The translations under genes and the position numbers were made by a program. The notes under the pieces were generated by a model. The model made no database searches. It saw only the letters and a list, made by a program, of their open reading frames with translations, and had not been told where the DNA came from. A DNA stretch of 11,311 nt from an uncultured Lysobacter sp. (GTDB lineage Bacteria; Pseudomonadota; Gammaproteobacteria; Xanthomonadales; Xanthomonadaceae). Below are positions 1-7,125 of the stretch, in pieces; position 1 is the first letter of the stretch; each line of letters begins with the position of its first letter. Where the stretch lies: assembly GCA_902805755.1 (NCBI GenBank), contig CADCUA010000726.1:1-11311 (forward strand), read 5' to 3'.

Positions 1-110
1 ACGATGTCGATGCGGGTGTCAGCGCCGTAGACGGCGGCGCCTGAAGCCGATCCACCAAGGCGATCGCTTACAGCGCGCGTCGTCCCCGCAGTTCAACGAC
101 GCCGGTGCTC

Positions 111-758
111 TCAGCGTTGCAAGCGCTCGTACAGCCACGCATCGCGGCTGGAGGCCGCAGTCGACACGAGTTCACGTCGCAGCGCGCCACGCTCCTGCGG
201 CGGCGTGCGCTGCACGAGCACGGCAAGGTCCTGCCGCTGCGGCGGCGTCATCGCACGCAACACGCGCAGCAACGCTTCGTGCTCGTCAACCGGCACCTGC
301 GCCAGCAACGGCTGCAGCGCGGCGTAATCGGCGCCCAACGCAGGCCCCAGGCGCCAACCCCGCGCGGTGCCGAGATCGACCGCGGCGAAGCGCGCGCGCA
401 GTTCCTGCTGCTGCCCAGGCGCAAACGCGGCAAAGACCTCCCGCGCGGCATCGATACGCCGGCGCTCGTCGATCGGCAGCGCCTGCCACGCCAGGTAGCG
501 CTCGCGGCGCTCGCCGCGCTCGGCGGCCGGCAGCGCGTCCCACGCAGCGAGCCCCGCCTGCTGCGCCCGACGCTGCGCGCGCGACCAGCCGGCCCAGACT
601 TCCGCCCGCTGCACGAGGCGACTGCGCTCGCGCGGCTGCAGCAGCGGCAGGGTCCGGGCGAAGTCGGACAGCAATGCCGGCGTCGGCAGCGCCGGCGCTG
701 CCATGAAAACACCGGCTGCCAGCAGCGCGCAGGCGACGCGGGCGCTACAGCGGCGCAT
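111..758 (-). CDS. Secreted DUF3106-family protein with repeated LPxxER/TPPQR motifs
   Basis: A 215-residue protein. The start is taken at the ATG ending at 758 because it puts a clean signal peptide at the N-terminus (MRR, then a hydrophobic run at residues 8-21, then an APA-type cleavage site). The longer reading to 836 only adds arginine-rich sequence inside the upstream gene. The mature part is rich in Arg, Ala, Leu and Gln and is probably helical. It carries short repeats at about residues 40 (LQPRERSRL), 76 (LPAAERGER), 94 (LPIDERRRI), 112 (FAPGQQQEL), 170 (MTPPQRQDL) and 184 (RTPPQERGAL). This is the pattern of DUF3106 and loosely recalls the LTxxQ motifs of Spy/CpxP/ZraP-like periplasmic proteins. 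The gene overlaps the end of the sigma-like gene by 14 bases, so the two are probably co-translated. Export is well supported. A sensing or chaperone role is inference from the context, and the family's function is not known to me. Confidence 0.8.
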   Translation of the reverse strand: MRRCSARVACALLAAGVFMAAPALPTPALLSDFARTLPLLQPRERSRLVQRAEVWAGWSRAQRRAQQAGLAAWDALPAAERGERRERYLAWQALPIDERRRIDAAREVFAAFAPGQQQELRARFAAVDLGTARGWRLGPALGADYAALQPLLAQVPVDEHEALLRVLRAMTPPQRQDLAVLVQRTPPQERGALRRELVSTAASSRDAWLYERLQR

Positions 759-1719
759 CCGCCGTCTCGACCCCTGCGTTGCCGTCCGCCACCGGGGCCG
801 GCAGATACCCGAGCGGTCGCGGGACCCCACCGTCATTCAGGCCCAGCGCCCCGGTCGGCCCCGGTGTGATCTGTGCGGCGAGCCAGCTGTAGAACTCCAG
901 CTCGCGTACCAGTGGCGTGGCTGCGACGTCGGCCACCAGCCCGAAATCGCGATGCGTGGCCCAGGCTGCGTCGTCGGAATAGCGGGCGGCGGGCCGCGCC
1001 GGCCGGCCCAGAGGCTCCGGCGCGTAGTGCTCGCCGCCCACGGATGCCTGCTCGCCCTTCGGCCAGACGAACGTCGCCACGAACGCGAGCACGCACACCG
1101 CGAACAGGCTCCAGAGCACGCGCAGCAGCCGGCGTGAACCGCGGGGCGCGGTGCTCGACGACGGCACCGGCGCTGCAGGCGCCGGGCCGTGCAGCGCCTG
1201 CTCGCGCAGGCGTGCGAGTCGCTGCACACGGTCCACCGGCAGCGTCTTGATGCGCTGGTGAACCTGCTCGCGCAGTTCCTGCCAGGCCTGAGGATCGGGT
1301 TGCCCGTTGGCGGCATGCGGCAGTGCATGCTGCAGGGCAAGGCGATAGGCCGCCGTGCTGATGCCCAGCGCCTGCGCCGCATCCGCCTCGCCCAATCCCG
1401 CGGCCAGTCGCAGCAGCAGGGTCGCGCGCGGTCCACTGCCCAGGCGGGCCCAGCCGTCGTGCCCACGGCTGGCGCCAGCAGCACGCAGCTCCGGCCGCGC
1501 GAGCAACGTCGACCAGAACAGGTTGGGCCACTGCGCGAGGGGCAGCCCGGCGGCGTGGTGGCTGAAATCCTCGCTGGCGGCCACAACGGCAGCATCGCCG
1601 GCGTCGCTGTCACCGGCCTGCAACTCGGCCAGCACGACCGCGCGTCGCTCGACGCCGCGCACGAATGCGCCGACCGCGGCAGGCGAATCGGCCACCGCGC
1701 CTCTTTCAATCGAACTCAT
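745..1719 (-). CDS. Sigma-70-like protein fused to a membrane anchor and DUF3619-like tail
   Basis: 324 residues from the ATG ending at 1719; the frame stays open to 1941, but the upstream part is not protein-like. Residues about 15-80 (RGVERRAVVLAEL, WPNLFWSTLL) look like a degenerate ECF region 2. Residues about 92-132 (LLLRLAAGLGEADAAQALG, then STAAYRLAL) look like a region 4 helix-turn-helix. A linker containing RLARLREQAL and a Pro/Ser stretch leads to one transmembrane helix at about 198-219. The remaining ~105 residues contain FGLVADVAATPLVRELEFYSWL, which resembles the end of DUF3619 proteins. In many proteobacteria a sigma factor, a DUF3619 membrane protein and a DUF3106 protein are separate neighbours. 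Here the first two seem to be one polypeptide, which would tether the sigma-like part to the inner membrane. No clear Shine-Dalgarno precedes the start. The domains were judged by eye, and whether it binds RNA polymerase is unknown. Confidence 0.72.
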   Translation of the reverse strand: MSSIERGAVADSPAAVGAFVRGVERRAVVLAELQAGDSDAGDAAVVAASEDFSHHAAGLPLAQWPNLFWSTLLARPELRAAGASRGHDGWARLGSGPRATLLLRLAAGLGEADAAQALGISTAAYRLALQHALPHAANGQPDPQAWQELREQVHQRIKTLPVDRVQRLARLREQALHGPAPAAPVPSSSTAPRGSRRLLRVLWSLFAVCVLAFVATFVWPKGEQASVGGEHYAPEPLGRPARPAARYSDDAAWATHRDFGLVADVAATPLVRELEFYSWLAAQITPGPTGALGLNDGGVPRPLGYLPAPVADGNAGVETADAPL

Positions 1720-1736
1720 CTGGACAGGCCACGCAT
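1716..1736 (-). CDS. Possible leaderless six-codon upstream ORF
   Basis: A tiny reading frame (MRGLSR, stop) whose TGA overlaps the ATG of the sigma-like gene in an ATGA arrangement. Its own ATG lies exactly six bases after the -10-like hexamer TATCAT, so a transcript starting at the usual distance would begin on or next to this ATG. The main gene has no visible ribosome binding site, so coupling through this short ORF is a plausible way for it to be translated. This is an arrangement read from the sequence and not a recognised gene. It could be chance. Confidence 0.3.
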   Translation of the reverse strand: MRGLSR

Positions 1737-1742
1737 TGTCGA

Positions 1743-1748
1743 ATGATA
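1743..1748 (-). promoter_or_regulatory. -10-like hexamer TATCAT before the sigma-like gene
   Basis: TATCAT matches the sigma-70 -10 consensus at five of six positions. It sits in GC-rich DNA with six bases between it and the ATG of the short upstream ORF. No convincing -35 element is seen about 17 bases upstream. Moderate to weak evidence. Confidence 0.35.
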
Positions 1749-2045
1749 GCCGCCGGCCGCGCCACGCCGCTTCGCACCACACGCTCGAGCCAGACTTGAC
1801 TTTGCCCGGTTTGGTGCTCCTCCAGGCGCGGCGCGGCCTGCGACCGCTTCGGGTTGTGCACAGCGCCCCCAGCCCATCCGTGAAGACGGCTTCACGACAC
1901 GTGTTGCCGCTAGCCTGCGCAATGTTCCACGGGCAAGTCATTGAAATTCATCCAATTTGCTGTATATGGCACTTTTTTGACCAAGCCGGGCCAGGGCCTT
2001 GCCGGACCGGCTTCACCGCCACATGCCGACACCCGATGCACAGAT

Positions 2046-2068
2046 TTATCCACAGCCGGTGTGGATAA
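2046..2068. promoter_or_regulatory. Inverted pair of perfect DnaA boxes upstream of priA
   Basis: TTATCCACA at 2046-2054 and its exact reverse complement TGTGGATAA at 2060-2068 are separated by five bases (GCCGG). Both arms equal the strongest E. coli DnaA box. Two consensus nonamers head-to-head within 23 bases are very unlikely by chance in DNA this GC-rich. They lie 113 bases before the priA start and are flanked by AT-rich DNA. DnaA binding is the natural reading. Whether it regulates priA, titrates or reactivates DnaA (datA/DARS-like), or helps initiation cannot be told from sequence. Confidence 0.72.
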
Positions 2069-2169
2069 GGATGAAAAAGCTTTACGAACCATGACTTGCG
2101 GTTTTTTTGTGACGCACGCCGCAGCAATTGGATGCTCCTCATGGCTGCCGGCAACGCCGCCCTGACCGC

Positions 2170-2175
2170 TAGACT
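2170..2175 (+). promoter_or_regulatory. -10-like TAGACT six bases before the priA start
   Basis: TAGACT matches four of six positions of the -10 consensus, including the first two and the last. It ends six bases before the priA ATG, which is the geometry of leaderless transcripts. No Shine-Dalgarno is seen before the ATG, and the upstream -35 candidate is poor. It matches the spacing of the TATCAT hexamer on the opposite side of the same intergenic region. Confidence 0.33.
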
Positions 2176-2181
2176 TCGGCC

Positions 2182-4377
2182 ATGTCCCCCCCCCTGCCCG
2201 CGCCCGACATCTGGAGCGTCGCCCTGCCGGTGCCGCTGCCGCGACGGTTCGATTACCGGCCGATCGAAGGCCACATTCCGGCCGCCGCCGACATCGGCTG
2301 CCGCGTGCGCGTGCCGTTCGGCGCCCGCGAGCTGATCGGCGTGATTACCGGCGTGGGTCCGGCCGAGGAAGGAGGGCCCGAGCTGAAGTCCGCACGCGCG
2401 TTGCTCGATGCCACGCCGGTGCTGGAGGGCGAGTTGCTGGAGTCGCTGCGCTGGTTGGCGCGTTACACCCATGCCCCGCTCGGGGAGGTGCTCGCAGCCG
2501 CGCTGCCCACACTGCTGCGCCATGGCGAGGAGTTGCCGGACACCCGCAGCTGGGGCTGGCGCCTGACCGAAGCGGCCGCCACGGCCCGCTTCCGCCCGGG
2601 CCGGCCGCAGCAACTGGCCGAGCGGCTGGCCGCGGGCGCGGTGAGCGAGGACGCGCTGGATGCCGACATGCAGGACTGGCGCACCGCCGCGCGTGCGCTT
2701 GCCTCGCGCGGGCTGGCCGAGCGCGTCGCCGTGACCACGCTTGCTACCGGCGCCGCCGAGCCCGGGCCCGAGCTCAACGAGGAACAGCGGGCGGCGCTGG
2801 CCGCCGTGCTCGAGGCGCGTGGCGGGTTTGCGACGCTGCTGCTCGATGGCGTTACCGGCAGCGGCAAGACCGAGGTCTACCTGCAGGCGATCGTCGATTG
2901 CCTCGCGCGCGGCCAGCAGGCGCTCGTGCTGGTGCCGGAGATCGGGCTCACGCCGCAGACGTTGGCGCGCTTTCGCAGCCGCCTGGGCGTGCCGGTGCAT
3001 GCGCTGCATTCGGGCCTGTCGGACGGCGAACGCGCGCGCACCTGGACCGCCTGCCTGCGCGGCGAGGCGCAGGTGATTGTCGGCACCCGCTCGGCCGCAT
3101 TCCTGCCGCTGCCGCGCGCCGGGCTGATCGTGATCGACGAGGAGCACGACGGCAGCTATAAGCAGCTCGACGGGCTGCGTTACCACGCGCGCGATTTCCT
3201 GCTGGTGCGCGGCAAGGCGCTCGGGGTGCCGGTGCTGCTGGGCAGCGCGACGCCGTCGCTGGAATCGCTGCGCAATGCCGAGCTCGGCCGGTACACACAC
3301 CTGCGCCTGCGACACCGTGCCGGCGTTGCGCAACCGCCGCGGGTGCGCGTGATCGACGTGCGCAAGCGCCCGCTGCAGGCCGGCCTGTCGCCGGAGATGG
3401 TCGATGCGATCGCCACCACGCTCACGGCCGGCGGGCAGGCGCTGGTGTTCAAGAACCGGCGCGGCTACGCCCCGGTGCTGCTGTGCCACGACTGCGGCTG
3501 GACCGCGCACTGCGCACGCTGCAGCACTGAAACCCAAGGCACGCCGATGACCGTGCATGCGCAGGGCCGACGCCTGCAGTGCCACCACTGCGGTGCACGC
3601 CGCGGCGCCCCGAACGCCTGCCCGGACTGCGGCGGGCTCGCGCTGCAACCCCAGGGCGCGGGCACCGAGCGCATCGAGGAACTGCTGAGCGCGCAGTTTC
3701 CCACCATCCCGGTGCTGCGCATCGACCGCGGCACCACGCAGCGGCGCGATGCGCTGGAGCAGCTGCTGGGCACGTTCGGCGATGCGCCGGGCATCCTGGT
3801 CGGCACGCAGATGCTCGCCAAGGGCCACGACCTGCCGAACCTCGCGCTCGTTGCGGTCGTCGGCATCGACGAAGGCCTGTTCAGTGCGGACTTCCGCGCG
3901 CCCGAGAAGCTCGCGCAGTTGCTGATCCAGGTCGCCGGCCGCGCCGGACGTGCGCAACGCGCGGGCGAGGTGCTGCTGCAGACGCATCACCCGGGCCATC
4001 CCTTGCTGCACACGCTGCTGGAAGGTGGCTATCACGCGTTCGCCAGCATCGAACTGGCACAGCGCGAAGCGGCCGCGTTCCCGCCGTTCGGGCATCTCGC
4101 GCTGCTGCGCGCCGAAGCGCAGCGCATCGAGGTCGCCGAGCATTTCCTGCGCACCGCGCGCGAGCAGTTCGAACTGACCGAAGTGCAGCTGCATGGGCCA
4201 CTGCCCGCGCCCATGCCACGCCGCGCCGGTTACCAGCGCATGCAGTTGCTGATCAGCTCGCCCGAACGTCGCAGCCTGCACGCCGCACTCGATGCAGTGC
4301 TGCCATCGATCTATGAAAGCCCGGACGCGCGCAAGGTGCGGTGGTCGCTGGATGTGGATCCGGTGGATCTGTACTAG
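2182..4377 (+). CDS. priA: Primosomal replication restart helicase PriA
   Basis: A complete 731-residue superfamily 2 helicase, normal length for PriA. It recognises stalled or collapsed forks and reloads the replicative helicase through the primosome (PriB/DnaT or PriC, then DnaB). The N-terminal DNA-binding domain starts with VALPVPLPRRFDY. Walker A is GVTGSGKT at residues 223-230 and the DEEHD box is at 319-323. The helicase lobe is interrupted by the diagnostic zinc-binding module with eight cysteines (C435, C438, C444, C447, C467, C470, C480, C483). Motifs V and VI are GTQMLAKGHD at 541-550 and QVAGRAGRA at 583-591. The start is supported by the conserved N-terminus, although no Shine-Dalgarno is present. 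It is transcribed alone, away from the sigma-like gene. The upstream DnaA-box pair suggests its expression could be tied to replication initiation, which is inference. Confidence 0.97.
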   Translation: MSPPLPAPDIWSVALPVPLPRRFDYRPIEGHIPAAADIGCRVRVPFGARELIGVITGVGPAEEGGPELKSARALLDATPVLEGELLESLRWLARYTHAPLGEVLAAALPTLLRHGEELPDTRSWGWRLTEAAATARFRPGRPQQLAERLAAGAVSEDALDADMQDWRTAARALASRGLAERVAVTTLATGAAEPGPELNEEQRAALAAVLEARGGFATLLLDGVTGSGKTEVYLQAIVDCLARGQQALVLVPEIGLTPQTLARFRSRLGVPVHALHSGLSDGERARTWTACLRGEAQVIVGTRSAAFLPLPRAGLIVIDEEHDGSYKQLDGLRYHARDFLLVRGKALGVPVLLGSATPSLESLRNAELGRYTHLRLRHRAGVAQPPRVRVIDVRKRPLQAGLSPEMVDAIATTLTAGGQALVFKNRRGYAPVLLCHDCGWTAHCARCSTETQGTPMTVHAQGRRLQCHHCGARRGAPNACPDCGGLALQPQGAGTERIEELLSAQFPTIPVLRIDRGTTQRRDALEQLLGTFGDAPGILVGTQMLAKGHDLPNLALVAVVGIDEGLFSADFRAPEKLAQLLIQVAGRAGRAQRAGEVLLQTHHPGHPLLHTLLEGGYHAFASIELAQREAAAFPPFGHLALLRAEAQRIEVAEHFLRTAREQFELTEVQLHGPLPAPMPRRAGYQRMQLLISSPERRSLHAALDAVLPSIYESPDARKVRWSLDVDPVDLY

Positions 4378-4778
4378 CCCGGATGCGCGTTCGTAGACAT
4401 GCGCGGCTAACTCGACCAAACAGGCATGCGAAGTACGGATCGCACCGGATGAGCCGACTTGCCGCCGCGTGCCATCAGCTTTCATCAGGCAGCATCCGAC
4501 TTTGCTGGCAACACGCACCGGAACCATTCGCGCGCGACGAAGTCCTACGCCTGCAGCCGGGAAAACATTCCCGACGCGCCCCAGCGAGCACAACCGCGAC
4601 GGCCGTGCGTGCGGAAGCGTGACGGGCAGCGGCTTAAGCCTTGCCGGGGTGTGCATTCATGCACTACAGGCAATCATCTGGCGCGGCGTGACAATGAAAT
4701 CGCATGCGGGGCATTTTTTGTAAGCTCGACATGCACGGCCTTCCGGACACACGACGCAGGTAACGAACAGGTAATCCA
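4378..4778. other. 401-base gap without a gene, carrying small palindromes
   Basis: No convincing reading frame lies between priA and the lipoprotein gene. The frames that cross it have the wrong codon character or are antisense extensions. It contains CGGGAAAACATTCCCG at 4558-4573 (six-base perfect arms), the perfect palindrome GGCTTAAGCC at 4631-4640, and GTGCATTCATGCAC at 4651-4664 (five-base arms). A T6 run lies near 4714-4719 in more AT-rich DNA. These could be operators or parts of an RNA, and no function can be assigned. CAGGTAA occurs twice just before the next gene (4757-4763 and 4768-4774). The second copy can serve as a weak ribosome binding site. Confidence 0.5.
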
Positions 4779-5861
4779 ATGCGGGGATCGTCGTTTTCAC
4801 TTTCAATGATGCTGGGGCTGGTGCTGCTGTCTGGCTGCAGCCGCGTCCCTGAAGACTCCGCTGCGAAGCAGACCGTGACACTCGGGCAGCACGCTTCGAA
4901 CGAGGCGGACGATGCGCCGCTCGTGACCGGCGCAGTCCCGGCGAAAGAAGTCTTGAATGGCACCTACTGGCCCGATGCGAAGCTCGAGGGTGGCACCGCG
5001 CGCATCAGCTGCGAGTTCGATTACGGCGAGCATGGCGACGGCGCACTGCTGACGTCGCTGGATTTTTTCAGCCTCGTCGACGCGCTCGCCGCATGCAAGG
5101 AACGCGGCCAGGTGCGCGTGCGCTATGAAGGCAAGATCGGCGCCGGCTTCGGTGCACTCGTCCAGCGCGTGGCGGCGATGGCCGACCGCCTGGACATCCA
5201 TTCGCGCGTGCTCGACATCAGCTCCACCGGCGGCCATGTCGAGGAGGCGATCCGCGCCGGCGACATCATGGCCGACACGCGCTGGGACATCTGGGTGCGC
5301 GATCGCTCCTACTGCCACAGCGCGTGCGTGCTCGTGCTCGCAGGCGGCAATACGCGTTCGATCGAGGGCAAGGTCGGCATCCACCGCCTGATCCGCGACC
5401 GCTCGAAAGCGAACACCCGCGCGGAGCTGCGCGCCGAGCTCAGGCAGGTCCACGGTGACGTGACCGAATACCTCGAGCGCAACGGCGGCGCCGCGGCATT
5501 GGCCGACCTCATGATGACCGTGCCCAATCGCGACCTGCGCGTGCTGAGCGAGAACGAGCTGATGCTTTACGGGCTCAGCGGCATCAACGCGGCGCAGGCC
5601 GATCTCGACCGCATCGTGGTGACGCGCAAGTGCAGCAAGGAATTCGTGCAGCGCCGCGACGCGTTTGCGCGCGTGTTCGAACAGCACTGCCTGGCCAAGC
5701 CCGGCGACGGCTTCGAGCAGCAGACGCAGTGCGGCCTGGAGCTGCGCAAGCGTTTCGGTTTCCCGGACAACACCTGTCCGGATGAAAGCCCGCTGTCGGA
5801 GTACGACCGCGAGCCCGGCCGCCTCGCACTCGAAGCGGCGGGCCTGCTCAGCGCGAAGTGA
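4779..5861 (+). CDS. Predicted lipoprotein with a ClpP-like serine protease domain
   Basis: 360 residues. The N-terminus is a lipoprotein signal: hydrophobic residues 7-19 ending in LLSGC, with lipidation expected at C20. S21 at the position after the cysteine does not argue for inner-membrane retention. The body looks like the ClpP/crotonase fold: DISSTGG at 147-152, SYCHSACVLVLAGG at 177-190, GIHR at 200-203 and RDLRVLSENELMLYGL at 251-266. Aligned by eye with ClpP, S181, H202 and D252 take the places of its Ser-His-Asp triad. The last segment copies the ClpP pattern where Asp precedes a LS-x-x-E-x-x-x-YGL run. Proteins of this kind are sometimes annotated COG3904-like periplasmic proteins. 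Several cysteines (C78, C106, C179, C183, C285, C304, C318, C333) could form disulfides. Substrate and activity are unknown. Its closest neighbour, rpoH, is convergent and not in the same operon. Confidence 0.8.
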   Translation: MRGSSFSLSMMLGLVLLSGCSRVPEDSAAKQTVTLGQHASNEADDAPLVTGAVPAKEVLNGTYWPDAKLEGGTARISCEFDYGEHGDGALLTSLDFFSLVDALAACKERGQVRVRYEGKIGAGFGALVQRVAAMADRLDIHSRVLDISSTGGHVEEAIRAGDIMADTRWDIWVRDRSYCHSACVLVLAGGNTRSIEGKVGIHRLIRDRSKANTRAELRAELRQVHGDVTEYLERNGGAAALADLMMTVPNRDLRVLSENELMLYGLSGINAAQADLDRIVVTRKCSKEFVQRRDAFARVFEQHCLAKPGDGFEQQTQCGLELRKRFGFPDNTCPDESPLSEYDREPGRLALEAAGLLSAK

Positions 5862-5984
5862 CACGCCCTGTTTGTGTGCATGGCGATCAGGCCGTTTCCG
5901 CGCAAACCATCGCTGCGTGATCAGGCGCTGCAGGATCGGTTGTCCTGATCGCAACGGCGGTGCCGGCGCGCGCGCCCGATAACC

Positions 5985-6016
5985 GCAAAAGAAACGGCCC
6001 GGTTTCCCGGGCCGCT
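5985..6016 (-). terminator. Rho-independent terminator of rpoH, possibly bidirectional
   Basis: An eight-base perfect stem, CGGCCCGG at 5995-6002 and CCGGGCCG at 6007-6014, with a four-base loop. On the minus strand the loop reads GAAA, a stable tetraloop, and the stem is followed by TTTCTTTT, so it fits as the terminator just after rpoH. On the plus strand the tail is only CTTTA, so any role in ending the lipoprotein transcript would be weaker. Confidence 0.8.
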
Positions 6017-6041
6017 TTACCGCGCCATTTCAATCAACGGC

Positions 6042-6944
<903 letters not shown>

Positions 6945-6960
6945 GTTAGCAGCCGGGGTA

Positions 6961-6988
6961 TGGGACTGCTAAAGAGGCCGGAAGTTCT
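6961..6988 (-). promoter_or_regulatory. Sigma-E-like promoter upstream of rpoH
   Basis: On the minus strand AGAACTT (6988-6982) is followed after 15 bases by GTCCCA (6966-6961). The sigma-E consensus is roughly GGAACTT, 15-16 bases, GTCTAA, so the -35 matches almost fully and the -10 partly. Transcription would start near 6955, about ten bases before the first rpoH ATG. In E. coli rpoH is known to have a sigma-E promoter, which makes the match biologically sensible. It remains a prediction. Confidence 0.5.
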
Positions 6989-6992
6989 GAGT

Positions 6993-7008
6993 GTTCTACC
7001 GGTGGAAC
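6993..7008. promoter_or_regulatory. Operator-like palindrome GTTCTACCGGTGGAAC in the rpoH leader
   Basis: A 16-base inverted repeat with a single mismatch between its eight-base arms and a perfect ACCGGT centre. It lies immediately upstream of the sigma-E-like -35 element, a typical activator or repressor position. I do not recognise the regulator. Confidence 0.35.
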
Positions 7009-7125
7009 GGCGGAAACACATCCCCACTGCATGCTTGCAGGGACAGCGTAAGCGTCGGGTCAATTCCGTTTGTCAGCGCAATGCTCAGGCGCGCTTGTAC
7101 AGCTGCCGTTGGCAAACGCGCCGAC

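Larger units (their letters stand above)
1720..2181. other. Divergent intergenic control region with AT-rich patches
   Basis: This gene-free stretch separates the minus-strand sigma-like gene from plus-strand priA. Most of it is GC-rich, but 1940-1980 is about 70 percent A+T by count, with T6 at 1973-1978. The stretch about 2070-2110 is also AT-rich, with T7 at 2102-2108. Between the two patches lies an inverted pair of DnaA boxes. A weaker box-like TTGTGCACA (one mismatch to TTATNCACA) lies at 1854-1862. No credible protein was found here. The layout suits a divergent promoter region, with some features of a DnaA-controlled or replication-linked site. Confidence 0.6.

Noticed and set aside
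1..110. Fragment of a neighbouring gene at the left edge, for example a plus-strand C-terminus reading DVDAGVSAVDGGA then stop at 42-44
   Set aside because: The codon use is plausible, but 13 codons give no family evidence. A minus-strand reading with a GTG start near position 54 is equally possible. Nothing firm can be called here.
1717..1941. Longer start of the sigma-like gene at 1941
   Set aside because: The added 74 residues are not protein-like and would place the -10-like element and the mini-ORF inside the coding region.
2088..2108. Possible terminator: AACC and GGTT arms followed by T7
   Set aside because: Only a four-base stem with a nine-base loop; too weak, and there is no upstream plus-strand gene to end.
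1941..2165. A 74-codon plus-strand ORF (KFIQFAVYGTF...) between the divergent genes
   Set aside because: TTG start, no ribosome binding site, runs through the DnaA boxes and AT-rich patches, and is not protein-like.
1948..4656. A 902-codon open frame on the minus strand across all of priA
   Set aside because: It lies antisense to a fully motif-bearing priA, has a composition (His, Gln, Arg, Ala) typical of GC-rich antisense shadows, and shows no domain.
4803..5954. A 383-codon minus-strand frame over the lipoprotein gene
   Set aside because: Antisense shadow of a gene with a clear lipobox and ClpP-like motifs; composition is His/Ala/Arg-rich without recognisable features.
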